The position numbers and the translations under genes were made by a program. The notes beneath the pieces were generated by a model. The model searched no databases. It was not told the origin of the DNA and saw only the letters and a list, made by a program, of their open reading frames with translations. From NCBI GenBank assembly GCA_963717125.1, contig CAVQVG010000018.1:62001-126000 (forward strand): a stretch of 64,000 bases of DNA, read 5' to 3'. Positions 51,768 through 60,181 of the stretch are shown here, piece after piece. Every line of letters starts with the position of its first letter. Position 1 is the first letter of the stretch. Origin of the DNA: RYN-230 sp963717125 (GTDB lineage Bacteria; Actinomycetota; Actinomycetes; Streptosporangiales; Streptosporangiaceae).

Positions 51768-52423
51768 TGTCTCACCCCAACCATGCGCTGTGTGTCAGGC
51801 GGATACAGATCCTGATGACTGGCACGAAGCCTGCCTGCGCGACGTCTGGTGAGCAGCTGATGCGGTTGCGGGCACCCTGGGGGCGGAGCGGGAAGGGCCG
51901 GGGGTGGCTCATGACAGGTCATCCGGAAGCCTGTCGGCCCCGTGTGGGGGAAGCCGGTCGGGCCCACGTCCAACATCGCGGCGGCGATGGCGGCGAGGGA
52001 CCCTGGTCCGGCAGCGCGAGCGACCTCAGGCATGCAGGTATTAGAACATAAGTACGATGGAACTGGGAAGTCAGTTTGCCTAGAACACACGTTCGAATAT
52101 TAGGTCGCCAGCCTTGACCTCCTCGCTGAGCTGGGATGACGCGGTGCAGCTGGCCCGCGCCGGCGTGCGCGGGCAGGCTGCGGTCTAGCTGCGGGCAGAT
52201 CCGGGCGACGGGCGGCCTGCCGCGACGGCCGGCCGACCCGATGGCCCGTACCGGATAGTACGGGGGCAGTCCGACAAAACGGTGTTCCCAGCTCAGCCCG
52301 GGCAGGCACCAGTGGGGCGCGGGGAGGGGCCGGTGGGGCGGGCTGAGGCGCGGGCCGGTGGGGGCGCGGCCACGGGCCGGTGGGTGACCCGGGTCGCGGC
52401 TCTCGGGCCGGTAGGTTGGCGGG
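51768..52423. other. 656-bp region without a convincing gene
   Basis: Between two divergently oriented genes. It holds one clear SOS-box-like sequence (52081) and a weaker one (TAGAACATAAGTACGA at 52041). A short TTG-initiated ORF after the box (SLSWDDAVQLARAGVRGQAA, ending TAG by 52188) looks like the first residues of a lost gene. Remaining open frames are compositional. Confidence 0.5.
52081..52096. promoter_or_regulatory. SOS-box-like sequence
   Basis: TAGAACACACGTTCGA matches the actinobacterial LexA consensus (TCGAAC-N4-GTTCGA) except for one base in the left half-site. The next actual CDS on the plus strand is 330 bp away (52424); the minus-strand gene start is 314 bp away. A short TTG ORF follows the box. 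Confidence 0.5.
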
Positions 52424-53892
52424 ATGAGCCGGGCCGCGGATGAGCTGAGTCCGGCCCACCCCGGCGAGCGCGGCGGGACGGGGCCGTCCGGGTCCCCGCC
52501 CCCGGGGCCTGGCCGTGGCCTGACCGCCCTGCAGCCGTTCCGGCACCGGGCGTTCACGCTGCTGTGGACCGCGGGCCTGATCTCCACGATCGGCTCCTGG
52601 ATGCAGACGGTCGCGGTGGGGGCGCTGGTCATCTCGGACACCGGGAAGGCCACCTGGGCCGTGCTGGTCGCCGCGGGCGGGTTCCTGCCGATCGGCCTGC
52701 TCTCGCCGGTGGGCGGCGCGCTCGCCGACCGGCTGCCGCGGCGGCCCGTACTGGTCATCGGCAACCTGGCCGCGGCGGCGACGGCCGTGGCGCTGGCCGT
52801 GCTGGTCGCCGCGGGCCGGGCCAGCCCGGCGGCGCTGGTCGGACTGGTCACCGTACAGGGCGCGGCCAGCGCGCTGATCGGCCCATTCCAGCAGGCCATC
52901 CTGCCCGACCTGGTGCCGCCGACCGAGTTCCTGGCCGCTGTCTCGCTCAACTCGGCCGAGTTCAATCTCGGGCGAATCGCGGGGCCTGCGCTGGCCGGGG
53001 CCACCGTAGCGGCGTTCGGCTACCCGGTCGCGTTCGTGGCCAACGCGGCGTCGTTCCTGGCCGTGGTCGTCGCGCTCGGGTTCGTCCGGCTCGCCCGGCC
53101 GGGCGGTCAGCCGGCCTGCTGTTGTCCCTCCGCTCGGGGTACGCCGCGGCCCGGGCCGAGCCGTCGTGCCGCGCCGCCATCGGCACGATCGCGCTGGTGG
53201 CGTTCCTCGCGTCGCCGTTCATCGCGCTGGTCCCGGTGATGGCCCATCATCTGACCCACGACGGCGGCGCCCGGGCGGTCGCCCAGTGCACGGCGTTGCT
53301 CACCACCGCCCAGGGGGCCGGTGCGGTGCTCGGCGCGCTGTGCCTGGCGCCACTGGCGGCCTGGCTCGGCCGCGGCCGGGTGCTCGCGGCCAGCCTGGTG
53401 CTGCTCCCTCTGGTCCTGGTCGGTTACAGCTCGGCGCGCACTCCATGGCAGGGGGCGGTCACCCTGTTCCTGGTCGGCCTCGTGTACCTCGGCGTGCTGT
53501 CCGGGCTGTCCACCCTGGTCCAGTTGCGCGCCCCGTCCGCCTACCGCGGCCGGGTGCTCAGCTTCTTCCTGGTCGCGCTCGGCGTCGCGTATCCGGTCGG
53601 CTCGCTGGTGCAGGGACCGGTGATCGACCGGATCGGGCTGGGCTGGACCACGGCCGGCGGGGCGATCCTGCTCGCGCTGATCATGGGCATAGTCGCGCTG
53701 CGCCGGCCGGACCTGGCCCGCGTGCTCAGCCGCGAGTTAGCCCCCGATCGGCCGGTCAGCCCGCCCGGGGCCGGCCGCCCGGCTCGCCCGGCGGCTCTGC
53801 GGGCGCCGCGCCAGTGGCACTCGCGTGCCCGTTCGGCGCACCCGCGCCCCGTTCCGCGGCGCCGCTGCTTGGCTCGGTTGGCTCGCCGCTGA
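52424..53892 (+). pseudogene. MFS transporter gene with one frameshift
   Basis: ATG 52424. The first frame encodes six helices of an MFS_3-type transporter (FRHRAFTLLWTAGLISTIGS; DRLPRRPVLVIGNLAAAATA; ILPDLVPPTEFLAAVSLNSA; GYPVAFVANAASFLAVVVAL). At about 53105 the frame must shift to SAGLLLSLRSGYAAARAEPS and the second six helices (AIGTIALVAFLASPFIALVP; STLVQLRAPSAYRGRVLSFF). The 3' end overlaps the convergent TauE gene by 137 bp. An error in GGGCGGTCAG or a true inactivating mutation. Confidence 0.8.
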
Positions 53893-54805
53893 CCTGGCCA
53901 TTCGCGGCTCCGGCCGTGGCCAGGGCGGGCCGCACGCCGTTCCGCCACGGCTGCACCCGGGCCAGCCAGTAAACCGCCCCGCCCAGCGCCACCACGCACA
54001 GGATCCAGCCGAGCGCGGTGGTGGCGACCCCGACGTACTTCAGCCCGGATGCGAAGATGACGAACGTGATGATCGGCCGGATGTACCGGTCCGGGGCGCG
54101 CGACGACAGGAACGAGCCGATCAGCACCGCGGGCACGCTGCCCAGCACGATCGACGCGGTCACCCCGAACTGGACGGTGCCGAAGATCAGGGCGCCCAGC
54201 GCGGCCGCCGCGGTCAGCGGCACGGCCTGGGTCAGGTCGGTGCCGACCAGCTGCCCGGCGCTGAGCAATGGGTAGAGGAACAGCAGCAGCACGATCATCA
54301 GCGAACCGGAGCCGACCGACGTCATGCCCACGATGACCCCGCCGACCACGCCGATCAGCACGGTAGCCAGCGGCCGCACGGTGATCTTGTGCACGGTGCC
54401 GGTCCGCTGGTTGCCGGACCGGCGGTCCAGGATGTAGCGGAACACCATGGCGGCCGCACCGACCAGCAGCGCCGCGCCCAGCGCCACTTCCACGTGCTTC
54501 TGCTGGGCTGAGCTGCCGCCCAGCCGGTGCAGCAAGTAGGCCCCGACGAACGCGGCCGGTACCGAGCCGAGCACCATCCAGCCGACCAGGCGCAGGTTGA
54601 CGGTGCCCTTGCGCAGGTGCACGGCCGCGCCGACCGGCCGCATCAGCACCGCGGCGACCAGGTCGCTGGAGATGGCGGCCGACGGCTTGACCCCGAACAG
54701 CAGAATCAGCATCGGGGTCATCAGCGCGCCGCCGCCCGCCCCGGTCAGGCCGACGAGCAGGCCCACCACCGCGCTGCCCAGCACGATATAGGGGTTGAGG
54801 CTCAT
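53756..54805 (-). CDS. TauE/SafE-family membrane permease
   Basis: 349 aa, eight helices in two repeats, each opening with the family's glycine motif: VGLLVGLTGAGGGALMTPML and GVVGGVIVGMTSVGSGSLMI. Family members export sulfite, sulfoacetate or other organosulfonates. The ~65-residue C-terminal tail (GEPTEPSSGAAERGAGA...) is low-complexity and lies over the convergent MFS 3' end; it may be an extension created by read-through. The upstream 270 bp contain only a weak AGAGCGCTCT dyad (54927). Confidence 0.87.
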   Translation of the reverse strand: MSLNPYIVLGSAVVGLLVGLTGAGGGALMTPMLILLFGVKPSAAISSDLVAAVLMRPVGAAVHLRKGTVNLRLVGWMVLGSVPAAFVGAYLLHRLGGSSAQQKHVEVALGAALLVGAAAMVFRYILDRRSGNQRTGTVHKITVRPLATVLIGVVGGVIVGMTSVGSGSLMIVLLLFLYPLLSAGQLVGTDLTQAVPLTAAAALGALIFGTVQFGVTASIVLGSVPAVLIGSFLSSRAPDRYIRPIITFVIFASGLKYVGVATTALGWILCVVALGGAVYWLARVQPWRNGVRPALATAGAANGQVSGEPTEPSSGAAERGAGAPNGHASATGAAPAEPPGEPGGRPRAG

Positions 54806-55079
54806 GGCACGTTCCCGCTTTCTCCCTGGCGCCGGACACGGAATTCCCTAGAAAGCTACGCCCAAATATAGGCATCGCCAGCCAGATGTCTATCCCACCC
54901 TCCAGAAAAGTGGGCAATGCGACGCCGTCATGAGAGCGCTCTGGTAATTTCCCGACTATAGCTATTGATAAAACCGGGAGTTAAGAAACGGACAACTGCT
55001 GAATAGGCTCCAGGCTGCGGCCGGCCATGGCCGGTGGCCGGGCACAGAACTGTCCGACCCGGGCCGGACAATCGGGGTC

Positions 55080-55421
55080 ATGGTCACCGTGGCGGACGTG
55101 CGGGCGGTGGCGCTTTCGCTGCCACGCACCGAGGAACACTTGATCCACGACCGGGTCAAGTTCCGGGTCGGCCGGATCGTGTACGCCGCGCTGTCCCGGG
55201 ACGAGACGATCCTCGGCTTCGGTTTCCCCCGGGAGGAACGCGCCGCGCTCATCACGGCCGAGCCGGACCGGTTCCTGCTGGAGCGGGCCAGCGACATGAG
55301 GTATCAGTGGATCGACGCCAGGATGGCCACGCTGGGCGTGGCCGAGATGCGCGAGTTCGTCACCGACGCGTGGCGGATGGTCGTGCCGAAACGGGTGGCC
55401 GCGGCCCACCTCGGCGGCTAA
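55080..55421 (+). CDS. MmcQ/YjbR-family protein
   Basis: 113 aa. VADVRAVALSLPRTEEHLIH, DRVKFRVGRIVYAALSRDET, GFPREERAALITAEPDRFL and WRMVVPKRVAA are the full pattern of the cyclophilin-like MmcQ/YjbR fold, a small DNA-binding-associated family of unknown function. The C-terminus (AAAHLGG) falls in a 22-bp tandem repeat. Confidence 0.87.
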   Translation: MVTVADVRAVALSLPRTEEHLIHDRVKFRVGRIVYAALSRDETILGFGFPREERAALITAEPDRFLLERASDMRYQWIDARMATLGVAEMREFVTDAWRMVVPKRVAAAHLGG

Positions 55422-55443
55422 CCGCGGCCCACCTCGGCGGCTA
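55399..55443. repeat. 22-bp direct repeat at the MmcQ stop codon
   Basis: CCGCGGCCCACCTCGGCGGC plus TA occurs at 55399-55420 and again at 55422-55443 with one base between. The first copy encodes the last residues and the stop; the second lies in the 3' UTR. Confidence 0.7.
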
Positions 55444-55482
55444 GCCGCGGCTAGGCACGGAGCGGCCGATAGCGTTCGGGGT

Positions 55483-56409
55483 ATGACGATCGAGACGCGC
55501 CCGCTCGGGCGGACCGGGACCGACGTGACCGTCCTCGGCTACGGGGCGATGGAACTGCGCGGCCAGCCGCATGGGCCGGTCATCGCGGACGACGAGGCTG
55601 GGCGGCTGCTCAACGAGGCTCTCGACGCCGGCGTCAACCTGATCGACACGTCGCCGGACTACGGGCGCAGCGAGCAACTCATCGGCCGCTACCTCGGTCA
55701 CCGCCGCGAGGAGTACTTCCTGTCCTCCAAGTGCGGCTGCCTGCTCGGCCCGGCGCCGCCCGGGGCCACGCCGCCGTTCCCGCACGACTGGAGCGCGGCC
55801 AACGTCCGGGCCGGGGTGGAGCAGAGCCTGCGCCGGCTCGGCACCGACCGGCTGGACCTGGTCCAGGTGCACATGTCGCCGAGCCGGGCCCAAATGGAGG
55901 CCGACGATACGGTGCCGACCCTGATGGCGCTCCGCGACGAGGGAAAGGTCCGGTTCATCGGCATGTCGGGCATCCTGCCGAACCTGCCCGATCAGATCGC
56001 CATGGACGTCTTCGAGGTGTTCCAGATACCGTACTCGGCCGTGCAGCGTGAGCATGAGGACCTGATCACCGCGGCGGCAGACACCGGCGCCGGCACGCTG
56101 ATCCGGGGCGGCGCCGCCCGGGGCGGGCCAGCCGAGGACAAGGACTGGCGGCAGGGGCCGCTCGGGCTGCCAGCGGGGGAGGGGCAGCGCCGCTGGACGT
56201 CGGCCGACCTGGACGCCCTGCTCGACGGGATGCCGCGGCTGGAGTTCGTGCTCCGGTTCACGCTCAGCCACCCCGCGCTGTGCAGCACCATCGTCGGCAC
56301 ATCCAGCGTCGATCACCTGCGGTCGAACGTGGCCATCGCCGCGAAGGGGCCGCTGCCGGCCGACCTGTACCAGCGGGCGAAGGACGCCGCGCGGCCCGCG
56401 AACCACTAG
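55483..56409 (+). CDS. Aldo/keto reductase
   Basis: 308 aa, (beta/alpha)8 oxidoreductase. Catalytic tetrad residues: Asp/Tyr in LIDTSPDYGRSEQLIGRYLG, Lys in YFLSSKCGCL, His in LDLVQVHMSPSRAQ. NADPH-binding C-terminal end includes CSTIVGTSSVDHLRSNVAIA. Reduces aldehydes or ketones; substrate not inferable. Class resembles the AKR proteins related to pyridoxal/L-glyceraldehyde reductases. Ends before a strong terminator shared with the MFS gene. Confidence 0.9.
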   Translation: MTIETRPLGRTGTDVTVLGYGAMELRGQPHGPVIADDEAGRLLNEALDAGVNLIDTSPDYGRSEQLIGRYLGHRREEYFLSSKCGCLLGPAPPGATPPFPHDWSAANVRAGVEQSLRRLGTDRLDLVQVHMSPSRAQMEADDTVPTLMALRDEGKVRFIGMSGILPNLPDQIAMDVFEVFQIPYSAVQREHEDLITAAADTGAGTLIRGGAARGGPAEDKDWRQGPLGLPAGEGQRRWTSADLDALLDGMPRLEFVLRFTLSHPALCSTIVGTSSVDHLRSNVAIAAKGPLPADLYQRAKDAARPANH

Positions 56410-58190
56410 CCGGGACGCGACGAGGGGAGGGTCCGCAGACCCTCCCCTCGGTAGCCCGGACCGCCCCGGTCAGCGATCGGTGCGGGTAGCCTCCTGCGGG
56501 TCCAGGGACTCCTGGCTGATGGCCGGCTGCGCTGGGCCGGCCCGGCGTCAGCCTCGTCGGCCAGGGCGCTGGCGACCACGGTCGCGCCCGGCACTGGCAG
56601 GGCCGCTTCGCCGCCGTCGGCACCGGCGTCCGGCCACTGCTTGAGCTCCACCTGCGGGATCAGCCAGGACGCCAGGAAGGCGAGCGCGGCGATCGGCACC
56701 GCGACCAGGAACACGGTCTGGATCGACTCGGCGTAGCCGGCCACGAAGCCCTGGTGCACCACCGCGGGCAGGTGCTTGAGCAGCGCCGGGGTGGCATCCG
56801 ACGCGCTGAACCCGGCCGGCAGCGACACCCCGTGCAGGTGCCTGGCCAGGTTGCCGACCAGCACGTTGGCGAAGATCGCACCGAAGATCGCGGTGCCGAA
56901 CGAACCGCCGATCGAGCGGAAGAACGTCGCGCCGGAGGTGGCCACGCCCAGTTCGCTGTGCGGCACGCCGTTCTGCACGATGATCACCAGCACCTGCATG
57001 ACACCGCCGATGCCCATGCCCAGCACCAGCATGTACAGCGCGTCCTGCCACGTGGACGAGCCCACGCCCATCAGCGAGAGCAGGAACAAGCCCACGGTCA
57101 TCACCGCGGTCCCGGCGATCGGGAAGAACCGGTACTTGCCGGTCCGCGAGATGATCTGGCCGGAGCCGATCGAGGTGATCAGCAGCCCGGCCATCAGTGG
57201 CAGCAGGTACACGCCGGAGATGGTCGGCGAGATGCCGCGCACCACCTGGAAGAAAGCGGGCAGGTAGGTGATCGCGCCGAACATCGCGAAGCCGACGATG
57301 AAGCCGACCACGCTGGTCACCCAGAACGTGCGCAGCTTGAACAGGTGCATCGGCAGCACCGGCTCCGGCGCCCTGCGCTCGACCAGCACGAACAGCCCGA
57401 TGAGCAGCGCGCCGGCCACGCCCAGGATGTAGATCGGGACGGACCGCCACGGGTAGGTGGTGCCGCCCAGGCTGGTCAGCAGAATGAGCGAGGTGGCCGC
57501 GAGGGAAAGCACCGCGAAGCCCCAGTAGTCGATCACGTGGTGCACCCGGGACAGCTGGCCCGGCACCTGGCTGGCGACCACCAGGAGCGCGACGATGCCG
57601 ATCGGCACGTTGATGTAGAAGATCCAGCGCCAGGTCAGGTCGTCCACGAACACCCCGCCGAGCAGCGGCCCGATCACGCTGGCCAGGCCGAAGACCGCGC
57701 CGAACAGGCCGACGTAGCGGCCCCGCTCCCGGGGTGAGACCACGTCGCCGACGATGGCCTGCGCGCCGACCATCAGGCCTCCTGCGCCCAGGCCCTGGAC
57801 CGCGCGGAACGCGATGAGCTCGAACATGGAGGTGCTGATGCCGGACAGGATCGAGCCGGCCACGAAGATGACGATGGCCGCCTGGAAGAAGATCTTCCGG
57901 CCGTACTGGTCGCCGAGCTTGCCCCACAGCGGGGTGGACACCGTGAGGGCCAGCAGGTACGCGGTGATCACCCAGGCGATGTGCGAGCCGCCCTTCAGGT
58001 CGCCGACGATGGTCGGCAGCGCGGTGGACACGATCGTCTGGTCGAGCGCGGCGAGCAGCATGCCGAGCATGAGCGCGCCGATGATGAGCAGAATGCGGCG
58101 GCGGCCGAGCCCGGGCTGGGCGCCGTTGCCAGTGCCGTCCGCGGCGAGCGACTGGGGGCCGCCGGCAGGCACGGGAGTGGCTGAAGCCAT
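56406..58190 (-). CDS. DHA2-type MFS multidrug efflux transporter
   Basis: 594 aa, 14 helices. ATG 58190 overlaps the TetR stop by one base. Motif A: GKLGDQYGRKIFFQ; motif C: LGLASVIGPLLGGVFVDD; also LDQTIVSTALPTIVGDLKG, the EmrB/QacA signature. Expected to extrude cationic drugs or biocides by proton antiport. The frame runs on to 56406 through the terminator stem (SPWTRRRLPAPIADRGGP), whereas a neighbouring frame near 56530 reads PAISQESLDPQEATRTDR and stops at 56471; the natural C-terminus is probably the latter, so a one-base change near the end is suspected. Confidence 0.9.
   Translation of the reverse strand: MASATPVPAGGPQSLAADGTGNGAQPGLGRRRILLIIGALMLGMLLAALDQTIVSTALPTIVGDLKGGSHIAWVITAYLLALTVSTPLWGKLGDQYGRKIFFQAAIVIFVAGSILSGISTSMFELIAFRAVQGLGAGGLMVGAQAIVGDVVSPRERGRYVGLFGAVFGLASVIGPLLGGVFVDDLTWRWIFYINVPIGIVALLVVASQVPGQLSRVHHVIDYWGFAVLSLAATSLILLTSLGGTTYPWRSVPIYILGVAGALLIGLFVLVERRAPEPVLPMHLFKLRTFWVTSVVGFIVGFAMFGAITYLPAFFQVVRGISPTISGVYLLPLMAGLLITSIGSGQIISRTGKYRFFPIAGTAVMTVGLFLLSLMGVGSSTWQDALYMLVLGMGIGGVMQVLVIIVQNGVPHSELGVATSGATFFRSIGGSFGTAIFGAIFANVLVGNLARHLHGVSLPAGFSASDATPALLKHLPAVVHQGFVAGYAESIQTVFLVAVPIAALAFLASWLIPQVELKQWPDAGADGGEAALPVPGATVVASALADEADAGPAQRSRPSARSPWTRRRLPAPIADRGGPGYRGEGLRTLPSSRPG
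56421..56450. terminator. Bidirectional hairpin terminator
   Basis: CGAGGGGAGGGTC (56421-56433) and GACCCTCCCCTCG (56438-56450) form a 13-bp perfect stem with a CGCA loop between the aldo/keto reductase and the convergent MFS gene. Confidence 0.8.
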
Positions 58191-58927
58191 CAGTGGTTGT
58201 CCTTTCTGTCCGCCGCGTCCCACGGCGGGGAGCTCAGCAGGGGTGGTCCGTCCGGGCTGGCGCTGACGTCGCGCAACGCGCAGTCTTCTGGCAGCCCGTC
58301 GGCGAGCGCACGGAACGCCAGGTCCACGAACCGGGTGAGCGGCTGCGCGCCGCCGGACCCGGTCCACATCGAGATGCTGGCCCGGAACACGCTGGCCGCG
58401 ACGGCGGCCAGCAGCGCCGGGTAGGGGTCCTGGTCTGGGTCAACGCCGAGCCGCGCGGCCAGTCCTTCGGTCGCGGCCCGCTCGACCAGCGCCATCTGGA
58501 CCGCACGCGCCGCCCGCAGGTGCGGGTCGGCGCCGGCTTCCTTCACCCGGCGCAGCCAGTCCAGCGGGTTGCCGCCGAGCGCCCGGAGTTCGTCGACGAC
58601 CGCGTCGGCTTCGTCGGTTAGCACGATGCGCAGCGCGGTCAGGGCCGGTTCGCCGGGCGCCGCCCGCGCCAGCCGGTCGCGCAGCGACGCGGCCCGCTCC
58701 GGGTCGGCGCCGAACAGCGCCGCCTCCTTGGACGGGAAGTAGTTGAAGAACGTGCGCGGCGACACGTCGGCCGCCTCGGCGATGTCCTCGACGGTGACGT
58801 GCGAGAAGCCACGCTGCGCCACCAGGTCCAGCGCATGCCGGCGCAGTGACTGGCGGGTAGCCAGCTTCTTGCGCTCGCGAAGCGAGGCGCGTGGCTCCGC
58901 CGGGGCGGTGGTACTAGCCAGTGTCAT
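58190..58927 (-). CDS. TetR-family repressor
   Basis: 245 aa. HTH at about 25-70: RQSLRRHALDLVAQRGFSHV, TVEDIAEAADVSPRTFFNYF with the usual FFNYFPSKEA. The C-terminal ligand domain is of the MftR/AcrR-like C_17 type. The TGA overlaps the ATG of the MFS gene, so it is an efflux operon with local repressor. Palindromes 25-70 bp upstream of its start are candidate operators. Confidence 0.92.
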   Translation of the reverse strand: MTLASTTAPAEPRASLRERKKLATRQSLRRHALDLVAQRGFSHVTVEDIAEAADVSPRTFFNYFPSKEAALFGADPERAASLRDRLARAAPGEPALTALRIVLTDEADAVVDELRALGGNPLDWLRRVKEAGADPHLRAARAVQMALVERAATEGLAARLGVDPDQDPYPALLAAVAASVFRASISMWTGSGGAQPLTRFVDLAFRALADGLPEDCALRDVSASPDGPPLLSSPPWDAADRKDNH

Positions 58928-58952
58928 TGTGCGCTCACTACAACTTTGCGTG

Positions 58953-59000
58953 TCGGTAAAACTTGCATGACCGATATTATTACAGTGAGTGCAACGTTGC
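58953..59000. promoter_or_regulatory. Candidate TetR operator region
   Basis: TCGGT (58953) and ACCGA (58970) form a dyad with a 12-bp spacer; GCAACGTTGC (58991-59000) is a perfect 10-bp palindrome; CTCACT/AGTGAG flank the dyad. This AT-rich block is directly upstream of the tetR-like ATG and likely contains the promoter and autoregulatory site. Confidence 0.4.
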
Positions 59001-59124
59001 GCCGGTGGGGCCTATTCCCGGGTAGCCGGGGGCGGCGGACGGCGCTGGCCAGGGGAGGGCGTTGGGCAGAAAAGGGCGGCTAGGTGGCGGCCGGCCGCAG
59101 CTCGGGCGGTCGGCCGCCACCGGC

Positions 59125-59964
59125 TCATTTCGCGGCCACGAAGTCGAGCAGGGCGGGGTTGACCACCTCGGGGAAGGTCCAGCCCACGTTGTGCGGCCCA
59201 CCCTCGACCGTGACGAACGTCAGGTCCTTGATCAGCCCGGGCAGCCGGGCGGCGGTGTTCGCGTAGGGCAGGATCCGATCCGAGTCGCCGTGAATGAGCA
59301 GCACCGGGACGTCGATCTTCGGCAGGTCCGCGCGGAAGTCGGTGAGCCAGGTGTCCACGCACGCGTACGCGGCGTACCAGGACGCGTTGACCGCGACGAT
59401 GAACGAGTTCTGCCAGGCTTCGTCGCTGATCCGGCCCTGGGCGCGCAGCACGTCAACATTGTAGAAGTTGTCCAGGAAGTCCTTGAAGTAGGCGGGCCGG
59501 TCCTTGATCACGGCCGCTTTGATGCCGTCGAACACCGACCCGTCCACCCCCTCCGGGTTGTCCGGGGTCTTGAGCAGGAACGGCGGGATCGCGCCCATCA
59601 GCACCGCCTTGCGGACCCGGCCCGAGCCGTACTTGCCCAGGTAGTGGGTGACTTCGCCGGTGCCCATGGAGAACCCGCCGAGCACGATGTCGCGCAGGTC
59701 CAGGTGCTCCAGCAGCGTGTTCAGGTCGGCGGTGAACGTGTCGTAGTCATAGCCGATGGTGGGCTGGCTGGACTGGCCGAAGCCGCGCCGGTCGTAGGTG
59801 ATCACCCGGTATCCGGCGTCGAGCAGGACGCGTGACTGCCTCTCCCAGGAGGCCCCGTTGAGCGGGTACCCGTGGATGAGTACCACCGGCTGCCCGCTGC
59901 CGTGATCCTCGTAGTAGATCTCGATGTCGGTGCCGTTCTCCGAGCCGACGGTGACCTTAGCCAT
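59125..59964 (-). CDS. Alpha/beta hydrolase (non-haem chloroperoxidase-like)
   Basis: 279 aa from ATG 59964 (GGGAGG upstream), rather than the longer open frame from 60033. Oxyanion HGYPLNG, nucleophile Ser in LGGFSMGTGEVTHYLGKYGS, acid in LLIHGDSDRILPYA and His in VEGGPHNVGWTFPEVV. It matches cofactor-free bromo/chloroperoxidase-type esterases (Bpo family). Monocistronic, substrate unknown. Confidence 0.91.
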   Translation of the reverse strand: MAKVTVGSENGTDIEIYYEDHGSGQPVVLIHGYPLNGASWERQSRVLLDAGYRVITYDRRGFGQSSQPTIGYDYDTFTADLNTLLEHLDLRDIVLGGFSMGTGEVTHYLGKYGSGRVRKAVLMGAIPPFLLKTPDNPEGVDGSVFDGIKAAVIKDRPAYFKDFLDNFYNVDVLRAQGRISDEAWQNSFIVAVNASWYAAYACVDTWLTDFRADLPKIDVPVLLIHGDSDRILPYANTAARLPGLIKDLTFVTVEGGPHNVGWTFPEVVNPALLDFVAAK

Positions 59965-60181
59965 GGCGCTGCCTCCCGTGGTGCGCTGATTGTGTTGCCT
60001 CAACCACCCTGCCCGGTTTGCCCGGCTGGCCAACCCGGGACGTTTCGGCTTTCTGGTGAACAGCGCAGCCAGGCCCCGGCCCGGTTGGAGGGGAGGCGAG
60101 CCGGGGCCCGGCCAGACCGGGGCGCTGGGCAGGGCGATTGTGGCGAACCACCCTGCCCAGCGGGCTATAGCCCAGCCCCGG

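Noticed and set aside
51764..52090. Possible 89-108-aa gene behind the SOS box on the minus strand
   Set aside because: Pro/Thr/Arg-rich reading without family, start context weak, overlaps the start of the coiled-coil protein gene.
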